Origin: Smallanthus sonchifolius
Lineage: Eukaryota > Streptophyta > Magnoliopsida > Asterales > Asteraceae
Length of the DNA: 64,000 nt
NCBI GenBank assembly: GCA_023525975.1
Contig: CM042038.1
Location: forward strand, 12,409,272 to 12,473,271
Direction: 5' to 3'
Shown here in pieces: positions 32,598 to 42,989 of the stretch. The translations under genes were made by a program, and so were the position numbers. Position 1 is the first letter of the stretch. The number at the start of each line of letters is the position of its first letter. Below the pieces are notes generated by a model. It made no database searches and was not told where the DNA came from. It saw only the letters and a program-made list of their open reading frames with translations.

Positions 32598-34276
32598 TAT
32601 ATATATAGGATTATATTTAGGTAAAAAGAATTCTAATTCTAAGAATGGTGAGAAGGATTCAGGGCCATTAGATTAAATTGTAAAAAAGATTTAATGGTTG
32701 AGATTAAATTGTAGGAGAAAAAGTTGTTGGAAGGGTATTTTAGTCTTGGCCGATTTTGTTGACTTTTTATCAAGTTTTCCCCCTCATTTTAAAACGTTCA
32801 TAACTTTTACATACGATATTATTTTTTCAAAAAAATTACACCATAAAAACGAGCGTTTTTTATCTTTAAAACGAGTATAGTGTCGTTATAAACAAAAACG
32901 AATTTTTTTACGTTTTTTAGCTTATTGTGTAATTAGTCAGGTCAATGTGTAATACAATTTTATTGTGTAATACAATTTCATTGTGTAATACAAGTTCATT
33001 GTGTAATACAAGTTCATTGTGTTATATGTATTTATCATTGTGTTTTACTTTTTTTAGCTCATTGTGTGATTAGTCAGGTCATTGTGTAATACAAGTTCAT
33101 TGTGTAATACCACGTCTGTTCATTATGTAATACAAGTTCATTGTGTAATATCACGTCTGGTCATTGTGTAATATTTGGTCATTGTGTAATTAGTAGGTCA
33201 TTGTGTAATACAAGTTCATTGTGTAATACCACGTCTGGTCATTGTGCAATATTTGGTCATTGTGTAATTAGTCAGGTCATTGTGTAATAAAAGTTCATTG
33301 TGTAATTAGCCAGGTCATTGTGTAATTAGTCAGGTCATTGTGTAATACAAGTTTATTGTGTAATACAAGTTCATTGTGTAATACCACGTCTGGTCATTGT
33401 GTAATACAAGTTCATTGTGTAATTAGTCAGGTCATTGTGTAATACAAGTCCATTGTGTAATACCACGTCTGGTCATTGTGTAATATCTGGTCATTGTGTA
33501 ATACAAGTTCATTGTGTAATACCACGTCTGGTCATTGTGTTATACAAGTTCATTGTGTAATATCTGGTCATTGTGTAATACAAGTTCATTGTGTAATTAG
33601 TCAGGTCATTGTGTAATACAAATTCATTGTGTAATTAGTCAGGCCATTGTGTAATACAAGTTCATTGAGTAATTAGTCAGGTCATTGTGTAATACAAGTT
33701 CATTGTGTAATACCACGTCTGGTCATTGTGTAATACAAGTTAATTATGTAATTAGTCAGGTCATTGTGTAATACCACGTCTGGTCATTGTGTAATTAGTC
33801 AGGTTATTGTGTAATACAAATTCATTGTGTATATACCACGTCTGGTCATTGTGTAATACAAGTTCATTGTGTAATATCTGGTCATTGTGTAATACAAGGT
33901 CATTGTGTAATACAAGATCATTGTGTAATTAGTCAGGTCATTGTGTAATACAAGTTCATTGTGTAATACAAGTTCATTGTGTAATTAGTCAGGTTATTGT
34001 GCAAGTTCATTGTGTAATATCACGTCTGGTCATTGTGTAATTAGTCAGGTCATTGTGTAATACAAATTTATTGTGTAATACAAGTTCATTGTGTAATTAG
34101 TCAGTTTATTATGTAATTAGTCAAGTCATTGTGTAATACAAGTTCATTGTGTAATACACAATGACCATTATACCCTCCCTTTAAAAACAATAAAAGGACA
34201 CATGTCAAGCCTAGAATCCTTCTTACCCTTCTTATTTTTAAAACCATTTTTACTATAACCTAACCCTATATATATA
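32598..34276 (-). mobile_element. MULE-derived minisatellite element, copy B (inverted)
   Basis: The element runs 32608-34266 between TATATATATA copies at 32598-32607 and 34267-34276. Its right end reads, in reverse complement, GGGTTAGGTTATAGTAAAAA, identical at the tip to copy A. It has the same module (CATAACTTTTACATACGA, then ACGAGCG) and the same minisatellite, all inverted relative to copy A, about 2 kb away. No ORF. Confidence 0.85.
32930..34165 (-). repeat. TCATTGTGTAAT minisatellite, copy B
   Basis: This is the reverse-complement counterpart of the copy A array, with variants carrying ACAAGT, TAGTCAGG and ACCACGTCTGG between TCATTGTGTAAT cores. It is about 350 bp longer than copy A. 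Confidence 0.92.
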
Positions 34277-34502
34277 AGCACATTTCATTCTTTGATTTCT
34301 TATTACTTCTCGTTTTCTTGTTTAGCTCAGTTTTACTTTAAATGCATTATATTCAATCTATTATATATTAAAACATATAAAATATAAAACCGATCAAATT
34401 AATATATTTTGTACTTGTATTAATGCATTTATAATATAATTAGTATCGAATAACGTGTACCTAAAGTGCACCGATCAAACATGTACAATTGTCTACAAGT
34501 AA

Positions 34503-34504
<2 letters not shown>

Positions 34505-34558
<54 letters not shown>
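34505..34558. repeat. (AT)n microsatellite, about 54 bp
   Basis: An uninterrupted AT run at the 3' edge of the copia remnant. Confidence 0.95.
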
Positions 34559-34560
<2 letters not shown>

Positions 34561-35560
34561 CCCTGAATGTGTTGGTGGAGATATTGGACCACATAGACCT
34601 CCATAAATTAAGTAAAGGTTTTGCTGATTTGAACTTAGCTTGATTTAGGAATGGAGTTCTACAATGTTTCTCTAATAAACATGCATCACAGACTTGACTT
34701 GCATGACTTACACGAGGAATTTCTTGAACCAAATTCTTTTGTGTCATCCTCTTGATTGAATCAAAATTCAAATGACTCAGTCTAGAATGCCATAACCATG
34801 TTTGATCTTCAATGTTAGCTATTAGACAAACAAGTGTACCAATCTTCAAATTGATAGAACGTGTAACCTTCATGTGGAGTTTCTGATTTTGATCATGTAA
34901 CGGTAATAAGTCACGTTCCGTAATTAGTTTACATCTGTTTTATGTTACTCTTAAAACTTGGAATGTAGTAAACTTGAGATATCACTCTTTGTTCTTTGTT
35001 ATTACATTCCATCAATATAGAGTCTTTTCATTTAATTTCTACGTACGACCCATTTCCAAAATGAACATGTCCTGTAACATTTTCATCTATCTCTTGGAAA
35101 TGTGTTCTCGTGCCCGTCATGTGGTTACTAGCTCCATCGTCTGGATACCATAGGTTTCATCTGAGGTCGTATACTTACTAGGTTGAATTGTCTTCTCATT
35201 AAGAAATATTTCTTCATGTCCCTCCTTCCTTATAGTAATAGCCATCAAGAGTGTTGATTCGATGACTTTTAACATCATATTTGATTGCTTTTGTGCTTGT
35301 TCGCTCTAAGGACAATTTATCTTGTAATGACCAAACTCTCACATTTGTAGCACTTCACTTTGCTCATATATTTTGTTGGTCTCTTATCTTTCTTGAACTT
35401 TGGTTTCTGCCAAGAACTCTCTTCTTTTCCACTTTGTTTGCACTTTCCTCCACACGAGTTTCCTTGAGATATGTTAAACCTACCTTGTCCACGTTTTCCA
35501 ACTGAAACAGAAGAAAATTACAAAGAAAAAAAGGGGTAGAAGAAGAGAGTTGTGGTTGAA
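34559..35560 (-). pseudogene. Ty1/copia gag-pol fragment
   Basis: On the minus strand the pieces come in retroelement order. First is a Gly/Lys-rich gag end with a damaged CYKC zinc knuckle (about 35300-35510). Next is a protease-like DDGASNHMTGT block followed by an F-E-I-D-E block (about 35060-35160). Last is a GAG_pre-integrase domain with WLWHSRLSHLNFDS and CDACLLEKHCRTPF (about 34620-34830). Stops and shifts separate them, and integrase core and reverse transcriptase are missing. This is a truncated, dead copia element. Confidence 0.82.
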
Positions 35561-35577
35561 GATTCGTATTCAATACG

Positions 35578-35826
35578 GTTTCCAGGGTACAACAGCCGAA
35601 GCAGTGTGTACTGTCGGGGAGGACCTAGCACCTGAAAGAATACCTTGAGATCAGAACAGTAAAAGAAACAGAGGTTTTTGCCTGTCTGTGTTTGAGATGT
35701 CTAAGTTGTATCTCAAACAAGGAGCACCTTGGTATTTATAAGGGAAACAAAGACAAAATAGTTAAAAAAAATTAAAACAAAAATAATTTGTATTAAACCT
35801 TTCCCATTAATCGAACATCTTAGAAC
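35578..35826 (-). mobile_element. Probable copia LTR or leader
   Basis: On the minus strand a TATAAATACC box (about 35735-35745) is followed by a leader with TTTGAGATACAACTTAGAC and repeated TCTCAAAC. The sequence begins TGTTCTAAGATG next to the Harbinger end. It lies just 5' of the copia remnant on the same strand and probably supplied its promoter. The LTR 3' end is not clear. Confidence 0.45.
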
Positions 35827-35828
35827 AT

Positions 35829-37550
35829 GGGGTATACCCATGTGATTATGGTGTGATGTGATAATAAAGTGCACGCCACGTCAGATTTTGGAAAATCACA
35901 TCACCCATCACATGGCAAGGGGTATACCCATGTGATTGTGGTGGTGTGATAATTTAATGCTTATTTTTTTAATTTTTATTTAAATAAAATAAAACATAAT
36001 AAATAATATTCATTAATAATAATAAAAAAGTACATTAATAATTAAAAAAATTACATTAATAATAAAAAAAAATACATTAATAATTAAAAATAATTACATT
36101 ACTAATAAAAAAATTACATTACTAATGATTTGATTTTTCGTAAACATACTCAATCAAGTCCGCCTTTAGTCCGTTATGAATTTCTCGATTGCGTATTTTT
36201 TGACGGTTTACTCGCTTTTGATCTTCATCAATTTCTTCGTACGTAACCTCCTTCTCATTTGGGTTGTATCGACAAATTGTCGCTCCTTGATCCTCTAAAA
36301 TCATATTATGCAAAATCACACAAGCATACATAATGTTCCGAATTTTGATTTGAGACCAAGATCGAGCTGGCCTTTCTATTATATGTCACTTATTCTTCAA
36401 TAGATCGAACGCTTGTTCAATATCCTTTCTTGCCGCCTCATGAGCCTTTTTATAATTATTATGTTTAATATCTTCCGGGCACGTAAGATACTTGACAATT
36501 GTTACATATTCCGGATATATTCCATCGGCTAGATAATACCCTCGCTTGTAGTGCGATCCTCTAAGTTCAAACGATGAGTCTGGTGCGGTTCCGTTAATCA
36601 TATCGTCGAATATAGGCGATTGATTAAGAACATTAATGTCATTGTTCGCACCGGTGACACCAAAGAATGCATGCCAAACCCATAGATCATTTGAAGCCAC
36701 GGCTTCAAGCATAATACTTGGCCGAGGATGATCGCCGCGTGCAAACTGACCTCGCCACGCATTTGGGCAATTTCTCCAATCCCAATGCGTGCAATCGATG
36801 CTACCAAGCATCCCGACAAATCCGTGTTTAGCTTCATGAAAAACATATAACTGTTGAATGTCGCTAGCTGGCGGTTTACGTAAATATCTTTTACCGTACA
36901 ATAAAATTATAGCTTTAGAAAACTTGTAAATACATGACCTGATCGTTCGTTCTGACATCTTCAAGTAATCGTCAAACGAATCACTAGCGGTACCATACGC
37001 CATTTGACGAATCGCGGCCGTACACTTTTGAATGGAGGTGAAGCCAACTCGACCTCTTGCATCAACACGTTGATGGAACCAAGGCACGTCTCTCTCGAGA
37101 TCCGTATTAATTCTTAAAAATAATCTCCGACTCATTCGAAACCGTATATTAAATTGCTCATCCCCGTATAAACAACCTTCGTCAAAGTAATCTTTGAGTG
37201 ATAGTGTGTTAGCAGCCGTCCGGTCACGGTTGAGACGTGCGCTTCGTTTTAATGGTCTTGAGGACGATTCCGCTTCTTGCCACCACCTAACCGCTGCCGA
37301 TGCCATAGCTGCGAACACCATTACCCGGGCTTCCTTGCTTGATGATAAAGACATTTTAGAAAATTGAGTGGAAGAGTATAAAGTTATAAAATTAGTGATT
37401 AGAAAAGTGAATATTATGGAGTAAAAATTGGTTTTTTATAGTGTGAAATAATAAATATTATTATTAATTTAAAATTAATATTTTCCAACGGCAATAAACA
37501 TTACCGTTCAACGGTCAATTGCTTTGAAATACATGGATATCATAATCCCC
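35829..37550 (-). mobile_element. PIF/Harbinger element
   Basis: This non-LTR, non-CACTA unit surrounds a Harbinger transposase gene. The left end GGGGTATACCCATGTG and the reverse complement of the right end, GGGGATTATGATATCCATGT, are imperfect TIRs. A second copy of the left tip, GGGGTATACCCATGTGATTG, lies at 35919, so a short element or a duplicated end sits at the left border. The 3-bp duplication could not be settled. The MYB-like partner protein gene usual for this superfamily is not present. Confidence 0.6.
36122..37354 (-). pseudogene. Harbinger transposase (plant DDE_Tnp_4 type) with one in-frame stop
   Basis: The frame starts at 37354 (MSLSSSKEARVM) and runs 411 codons to 36122. A single TGA at 36386-36388 follows LLKNK where the family has Trp. 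The remainder continues in frame with HIIERPARSW and IMYACVILHNMI, the usual C-terminal block. Catalytic-domain blocks present are GMLGSIDCTHWDWRNCP, VASNDLWVWHAFFG, the GANNDINVL segment and YYLADGIYPE. Without the stop it would be a full-length transposase of ordinary size. It is either freshly inactivated or would need stop read-through. Termination at the stop gives 322 residues. Confidence 0.88.
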
Positions 37551-37709
37551 ACACAAGAACAATTTATCTACAGTTTTACTTGTCTACCTCATATTACAAA
37601 ACATTTCATCTCCCATAACTACTTGCATGATATGAAGGGGCCATGAACAACAAATAGTATGATTAGCATAGAATATACTAGTACATGTGCACCTAGCTGG
37701 AATGCAGTA

Positions 37710-40450
37710 TTAGGACATTCGCCTGTTTTGAAGTCTTCGATTCTGTGATGGGCTATCAGGGGGCACTGGAAGTGTAGATGCTGCATCAGACGACTTGATT
37801 GTAACATTAGAATCTTTGAACGTGACCAAAGGAGCAGAGAATCCTCCTTTCGGAGGTGGTTTATTGGATGATAAATTTGCAGGCGGCCGAGGGAGCTCAT
37901 GTAGTTCACTAATTTTAGGAGATGACATAAAACTACTACTTAATTTACCACTATTTAAAAGAGATCCAGAAGATAACAGAGAGTGCGGAGTAGCAGCTAT
38001 AGGACCCGAGAAAGCATATCTTTTCACATTTTTGTCACTAAAAGGTGAAAACGGATGTCTTGAAGTAGACGGTAGTGGAGTTGGTTTACTATTGTTCTTT
38101 GGTGACAAAATTGGCGCCGAGAATTTGCTTTTCTCTTCATGTCTCTTACGCTCCAAAGGGGATGAATGCCACATATTATTATTATTGATACTTGTTGATG
38201 CCGGCTGTTGAGTGTTATTAAATCTTGGATTTTGGTCAAGTGGCGTCGGGAGAACATATGTGTTTAGTTTTCTGGTAGATGATTGTCGCATTTGTCTAAA
38301 TTTTTCACTAGTGTCCATGTTACTCCTTGCAGAAAGCGGTGCTGATTTGCTGCTTGTGTTCACTGCTATATTATATGTAGATGAATTCCAAAGGGGTTTC
38401 CTCTGCTCCTGCAAAATCAAACAAACATTAATAACAGTTCATTATATACACAATGCTTATATGCTACCAAGTTAATTAATTATAAATCTCAAATGTTTTA
38501 CCTTTACTGAATTCAATGGAGCAACTTGTGGGAATGTAAGGTCTACACTCTCCAACTGTAAAAAAGTAAAGAAAATAGTTATTAGCTTATTATACAAGTA
38601 GTTTAGCAGAACCAATAAAGCAAATGCATAAAGCATTCAAAGTACCTCCATTGAGTTTTCTGAGCTTGATACTTGATTATTGGGATCATTCCTCGGGCAA
38701 TCAAAACTCAATTCACCATTTTCCTGTTCATCATCACTTCCATCTTCATCATCTTCATCATCCGTAAGAAAAACAGAATCCCTGTCATCATCTTCAAGCC
38801 CACTGAATTGGTAATCAATATGATGCTGTTTTGTTACTAATTGAATGTGCGGCTCAATCGTTTCAAGAGATTTAAGAGCTTTCCTGAAAAAGCACATCTG
38901 TAATGCCAACATGTAAGTAAGATCTAATCAAATAAAATGAGATTATATTACATGACTGAGTAATAATCTAAAAAGACCTGACCTGCGCAGCATGGTGGCG
39001 TGCAGCCTGTGTTAAAAGACTTCGAGCCTGGCCCCCTTTTAACGATTTCATTCTGAAAACAAATAAAGTAGCATCTTCCTCAAATTCTTCTTTAGCTGCT
39101 CGCACTTGATTGGACGAAACATATTCACCTTTTTTGCTTCTTGACCTCCTCTCTTTGTGTTTAAGTTTCATTTCATCATACCACATCCTACAATCACCAT
39201 ACAAACATACTAATTTACTCCACATTCCTTTTCAATAAATCAACACCTAAATTCATAACAACAATGTAAAAATAGATGAATACCTCTTCTCATCACACTG
39301 CCTTTTCATCTCCTGCAAACGAACGCAAAAAAAAGTAAGTTAAATGAATAAAAATCAGCCCTAAGCTAAGCTATTGAATCAGACTGTTAGATATATGAAA
39401 AAAAATACTATAAGATTAGATAAATTACAAACCTCAACTACAAGCAATTCATTAAGAAGGGACTCTGAAGGAACTGTAATTGTCCGAGAAATATGTGAGC
39501 GCTGGAAAATGCAATTACATGTGTCACAAAATAGTAATACACATGAAAATGAAAATGATTTGTGATGTAACTCACTCACATAGTTATCAATCAGTTTCTG
39601 GATTTCAAACTGCACCTTTCCCAGCATTAGCAACACTCTACCTGCAAAATAATTAGATTTATAACATATTTCACATCAAATAAGGAATAACTAAGATTGT
39701 AGGCATATACTAGACACAGGGTGACTTATATCAGAAAATCCAGTGGTCAAAATTTTAAAAAGCTTAGGATCGTAAGTGAAACATCCGGCCTCTCATATCA
39801 ACCAACGGATTCGTTTTTCGTTTTTGGTTGCCTGGATGGAGACTTTCCAGGAGGTCACCCATCCTGATACTACTCCACACAGCCATTGCGCCCAAAACAC
39901 GTCGATGATATTTGAGGCCGGATATTTCTTATGAACTCAACATCTGTTATATATACACGGCTGATGTGAGATTTGCCTAGGGTGTTACAGTAAGACGTTG
40001 CTCACCACTGTCTTCATCGTCGTTTAGCGAGGTCTTCTCGAGAAGACAATCTCCCATCTCGGCTATAGATTCCGAGAATTCTGAAACAGATGATCAAAAT
40101 TAACATCAGATCGCTACTCAAAAGTTCAATTTGCTGCTGTGAGTGAATTACCATATGCGCTGTTGGCTGTTGCAGCCGCAGACGAAAGTAAACTGTCATA
40201 GCAATCTTTCATATCTTGCATGTCCTGGAAACGCATACATATCATTAGCATAACAATTAATCTATTACGATGAATCGATGAAACCCTAGCATAATAAGAT
40301 CCAACTCAATTCAGAAAAAAATGACATCATCAATTTTAGAATTGAATAAACCTGTGAAGCCTGAGAAAGTTCATCCAGATGAGCAGGAGGATGTTGTTTA
40401 TGATGCCTGTTTAGCCCTAATCCACGTAGTTTTTTGAAAGGAGACTTCAT
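37710..40450 (-). CDS. BAR-domain protein, At2g33490-like, ten exons
   Basis: Exons in transcript order are 40450-40352, 40224-40152, 40080-40006, 39641-39580, 39501-39433, 39312-39284, 39187-38983, 38897-38646, 38555-38502 and 38408-37710. All junctions are GT-AG, and the phases join to an uninterrupted 538-residue protein starting MKSPFKKLRGLG. Residues 1 to about 230 match the BAR-type region of the Arabidopsis At2g33490 family (blocks KDCYDSLLSSAAATANSAY, GKVQFEIQKLIDNY, TLFVFRMKSLK, SLLTQAARHHAAQ). This fold is expected to bind curved membranes. An acidic stretch follows (about 238-263), then a Ser/Pro-rich tail with SSPKISELHELPRPP. The intron between exons 3 and 4 holds a Cassandra-type solo LTR. 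A 5.1 kb MULE begins about 260 bp upstream. The function of the plant family is poorly known; the assignment itself is strong. Confidence 0.92.
39772..39994 (-). mobile_element. Cassandra-type solo LTR with 5S rRNA-like segment
   Basis: The LTR is 39777-39989 with TG...CA ends; on the minus strand it starts TGTAACACCCTAGGC and ends GGATGTTTCA. A 5-bp duplication, GTAAG, flanks it (39772-39776 and 39990-39994). On the minus strand it contains GGATGGGTGACCTCCTGG, the internal C-box region of plant 5S rRNA, preceded by a degraded 5S-like stretch. Cassandra elements are known to carry 5S sequences in their LTRs. No internal domain or second LTR is present, so LTR-LTR recombination has removed them. 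It lies in the antisense-neutral position of an intron of the BAR gene (same strand as the gene). Confidence 0.88.
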
Positions 40451-40699
40451 TGTGTTGTGATTGATCTCTGGTTGAATGAGAAATTGTTGAACTGCAAATA
40501 TTGGTATCAGATTGGGGAGGGGAGAAGTAATTGAAATTGAAATTGAAAGTAAAGAAGAAGACGAAGAAGATTATGATGACGGATTCAAAGGTCAAAGTCA
40601 AAGAGAGAGAGAGATGTTTGTTCAACTGTCAATTGTCATATTAACTTTCATGCTAAGGTGGCGAGTCACGTCAACACGATTAGGATATTCACATAACTT
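40451..40699 (-). promoter_or_regulatory. Upstream region of the BAR gene
   Basis: This holds the 5' leader and proximal promoter on the minus strand. No TATA box is obvious. CTTTGACTTTGACCTTTG (plus 40585-40602 region, minus strand) contains repeated TTGAC W-box-like motifs. It ends at the 8-bp duplication of the adjacent MULE. Confidence 0.4.
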
Positions 40700-41310
40700 T
40701 TTTTTTAGGCTTTTTCTAACCACACACGGAATATTGCTAATTGGACCCGCCGCCGATCTATACGCCCTCGTATAGGGCAATACGAGGGCGTATAGAATTC
40801 AGTCACTGCCAACAGAATGCCACGTGTCATTCTCTGTCTGGCGGCTGGTCCAATACGTGGCGTATTGACCTATACGCAGCGTATGAGGCACGGGTTATAT
40901 TTTTGCTTCAAAAGTTGGAAGATTTGGAGTTTATGAATCCTATACGTGGCGTATTGACCTATACGCCACGTATAGGTATTTTTTATTTAATTATATTTTT
41001 TTATTTATTTATATTTTGTTTATTTTTATTTTAATTTATATAAACATTTGTATATTTTATTTTTTTTAAACATTTGTTAAATTTTTAAAGTATAACCAAG
41101 CAAAATATTAAACATTACAAACCAAACAAAATATTAAACATTACAATCAAACAAAATATTAAACATTACAACCAAACATAATATTAAACATTACAACCAA
41201 ACAAATAAACTAAACATTATATACATTACATCAAAAAATTAAATATATACATCAAAATGTTTTACATACATAACAACGAAAGAAACAAAATACAAATAAA
41301 AGAACTAAAT

Positions 41311-42642
41311 CTAACCGTCTCCGCCGTCACCCTGACCGGCTCCGGCGTCACCCTGACCCGCCCCGCCCTCACCCTGAACGGGGTCGTCCGGATAATGACG
41401 TGGCGGTGGTAGTGGGGGTGGCTCGATGCCGGCGGCTCGTGACTGATTCACGAGCTGTCCAACCGCCCACATCATCAGGTCCTCCATGCGATCGAGTTGA
41501 CGACCCTGTCGTCGTGAGTCGGCAACAAGGCCATCAAGCACTGCCTGGGTAGCCCTATCCAGCCTAACAGACCGACGTACGTGTCGGGGATGCTGTGGCG
41601 GATGCTCGTGGACCTGCTCGACGTGTGGCGGCTCGTCCTCAATCGCTATACCCTGTAGCGGCTGAGGCATATGCGGGTCCCCCTGTCCAGGCATCTGCGG
41701 CAACGGCACCGGGACCCAAACCTGGTCCTGGACGGCCCCTACGAACCGAAGGCCCTGCGGGAATCGGTGCGTGATGCGCATGCCGCTCGCCGTGCGACGG
41801 TCTAATCGGACAGGGGGAATGGCCGGTAACATCGCAGGCTCATGCTGGTCAAATGGTAAGACCGACCGCATGATATGCGTGATGAAAGCACCGCCATATA
41901 AAAGTCCGCGCTTCTGTCGCATATAGGCAGAAGCAAAATAAAGCGCCATGCTAGTGGACAGGTCGCACCGCCTCCCAGTAAGCAGGCAGAAAAGGAAGAA
42001 AAGATCTCTATCAGTGCACCACTCACGGCTTTTCAGACGCGGTGCGATCGACGTCGAAATAAGCCGGTGCAGATATCTATACAAAGGGTCTCTAATACCC
42101 GAGACCCTCCCCTTGGTACCCAACCAAGGACTATCTGAAATCAAGCCCCAAAAAACAAGGAGTTCCTCCTTGTCCACCTCTGTCACCGCCTCGGTGAAAA
42201 GCGGCGTCACCGTCTCAGGCTCGTAGTATAAGCCCGTCGTGACGGCCCACTGACTGAGGGTCTGACGGTAAACGACCCCAAAAATAGAAAAAGAAATACG
42301 ATCCGGGTCAATATCCGGCGCCTCTCCGGGTAGAGGCTGCAGCCCAGTCTCTGAGTAGATGAACGTCGAAAGAAACTCGACGACCAGCTCTCGGTATGTC
42401 TCCGCAAAAGAAAGGTCAAAAAGACGCGACCATGGCGTGTCCTCGCCGATGATGGCCCTGGCTCGCTCGGCCTCTTGCACCTCCTCGAGGAGGGCCCAAT
42501 CCACCGCCGTACCTGGACCCATCTGCACCTCCCGGAGCTTCTGGCAACGGGAAAAAGCCTCCGTATCGGGCGGAAAATCCAGAAATGGGTAGTGCGCAAG
42601 ATCGTCTAGCTGATCCATCTCAATATCATTATGATCCGCCAT
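41311..42642 (-). CDS. Athila ORF1-like protein inside the MULE, 443 aa
   Basis: This is an uninterrupted frame starting MADHNDIEMDQLDDLAHYPF. The central part has the pattern of the ATHILA ORF-1 family carried by some plant Ty3/gypsy elements and related mobile proteins: TYRELVVEFLSTF, ISFSIFGVVYRQTLSQWAVT, WCTDRDLFFLFCLLTGR and YGGAFITHIM. The C-terminal third is Pro/Gln-rich and ends in Gly/Asp repeats. It is clearly richer in G+C than the AT-rich DNA on both sides. No LTR, gag or pol surrounds it, and it lies between the MULE ends on the same strand as the transposase. Its role is unknown. It could be a MULE accessory protein or captured cargo. The intact frame beside a broken transposase is notable. 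Confidence 0.7.
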   Translation of the reverse strand: MADHNDIEMDQLDDLAHYPFLDFPPDTEAFSRCQKLREVQMGPGTAVDWALLEEVQEAERARAIIGEDTPWSRLFDLSFAETYRELVVEFLSTFIYSETGLQPLPGEAPDIDPDRISFSIFGVVYRQTLSQWAVTTGLYYEPETVTPLFTEAVTEVDKEELLVFWGLISDSPWLGTKGRVSGIRDPLYRYLHRLISTSIAPRLKSREWCTDRDLFFLFCLLTGRRCDLSTSMALYFASAYMRQKRGLLYGGAFITHIMRSVLPFDQHEPAMLPAIPPVRLDRRTASGMRITHRFPQGLRFVGAVQDQVWVPVPLPQMPGQGDPHMPQPLQGIAIEDEPPHVEQVHEHPPQHPRHVRRSVRLDRATQAVLDGLVADSRRQGRQLDRMEDLMMWAVGQLVNQSRAAGIEPPPLPPPRHYPDDPVQGEGGAGQGDAGAGQGDGGDG

Positions 42643-42660
42643 ATCTGATAATAATTAATT

Positions 42661-42985
42661 GTTTTTAATTTTTTAATTTAAATAATAATATAATATTGTT
42701 TAAATTTTAAATAATAAATAATAATATAATATTGTTTAAATTTTAAATTATAAATAATAATATAATATTGTTTTTAATTTAAATAATAAATAATAATAAT
42801 ATATTGTTTTTAATTTTAAATAATAAATAATAATAATATATTGTTTTTAATTTTAAATAATAAATAATAATATTATATTGTTTTTAATTTTAAATAATAA
42901 ATAATAATAATATATTGTTTTTAATTTTAAATAATAAATAATAATAATATATTGTTTTTAATTTTAAATAATAAATAATTATTAA
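42661..42985. repeat. 37-bp AT-rich tandem repeat
   Basis: Units beginning ATTGTTTTTAATTTTAAAT recur with TTG at 42804, 42841, 42878, 42915 and 42952, an exact 37-bp period, with more diverged units to the left. It separates the truncated OTU-like exon from the Athila-like frame. Confidence 0.92.
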
Positions 42986-42989
42986 AACA

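Noticed and set aside
29393..34165. CRISPR-like look of regularly spaced ATTACACAATGA repeats
   Set aside because: The spacers are themselves a few recurring variants, the genome is plant nuclear, and the arrays lie inside MULE-type elements with target duplications.
29315..34276. A single 5 kb palindromic element
   Set aside because: Each half has its own pair of TIRs and its own, different 10-bp duplication, so these are two insertions.
36600..36846. Separate small gene in a second minus frame
   Set aside because: It overlaps the Harbinger catalytic region in another frame and has no independent support.
37795..38475. Plus-strand open frames of 138 and 87 codons
   Set aside because: They are antisense shadows of exon 10 of the BAR gene, whose splice phases and conserved blocks are on the minus strand.
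39830..39900. Possible 5S rRNA gene
   Set aside because: Only the C-box region and part of the rest match. It lies inside an LTR with TG...CA ends and a 5-bp duplication, so it is a Cassandra-type LTR, not an rRNA gene.
41948..42592. Plus-strand and second minus-strand frames over the Athila-like region
   Set aside because: They are shadows of the 443-codon minus frame caused by its high GC content.
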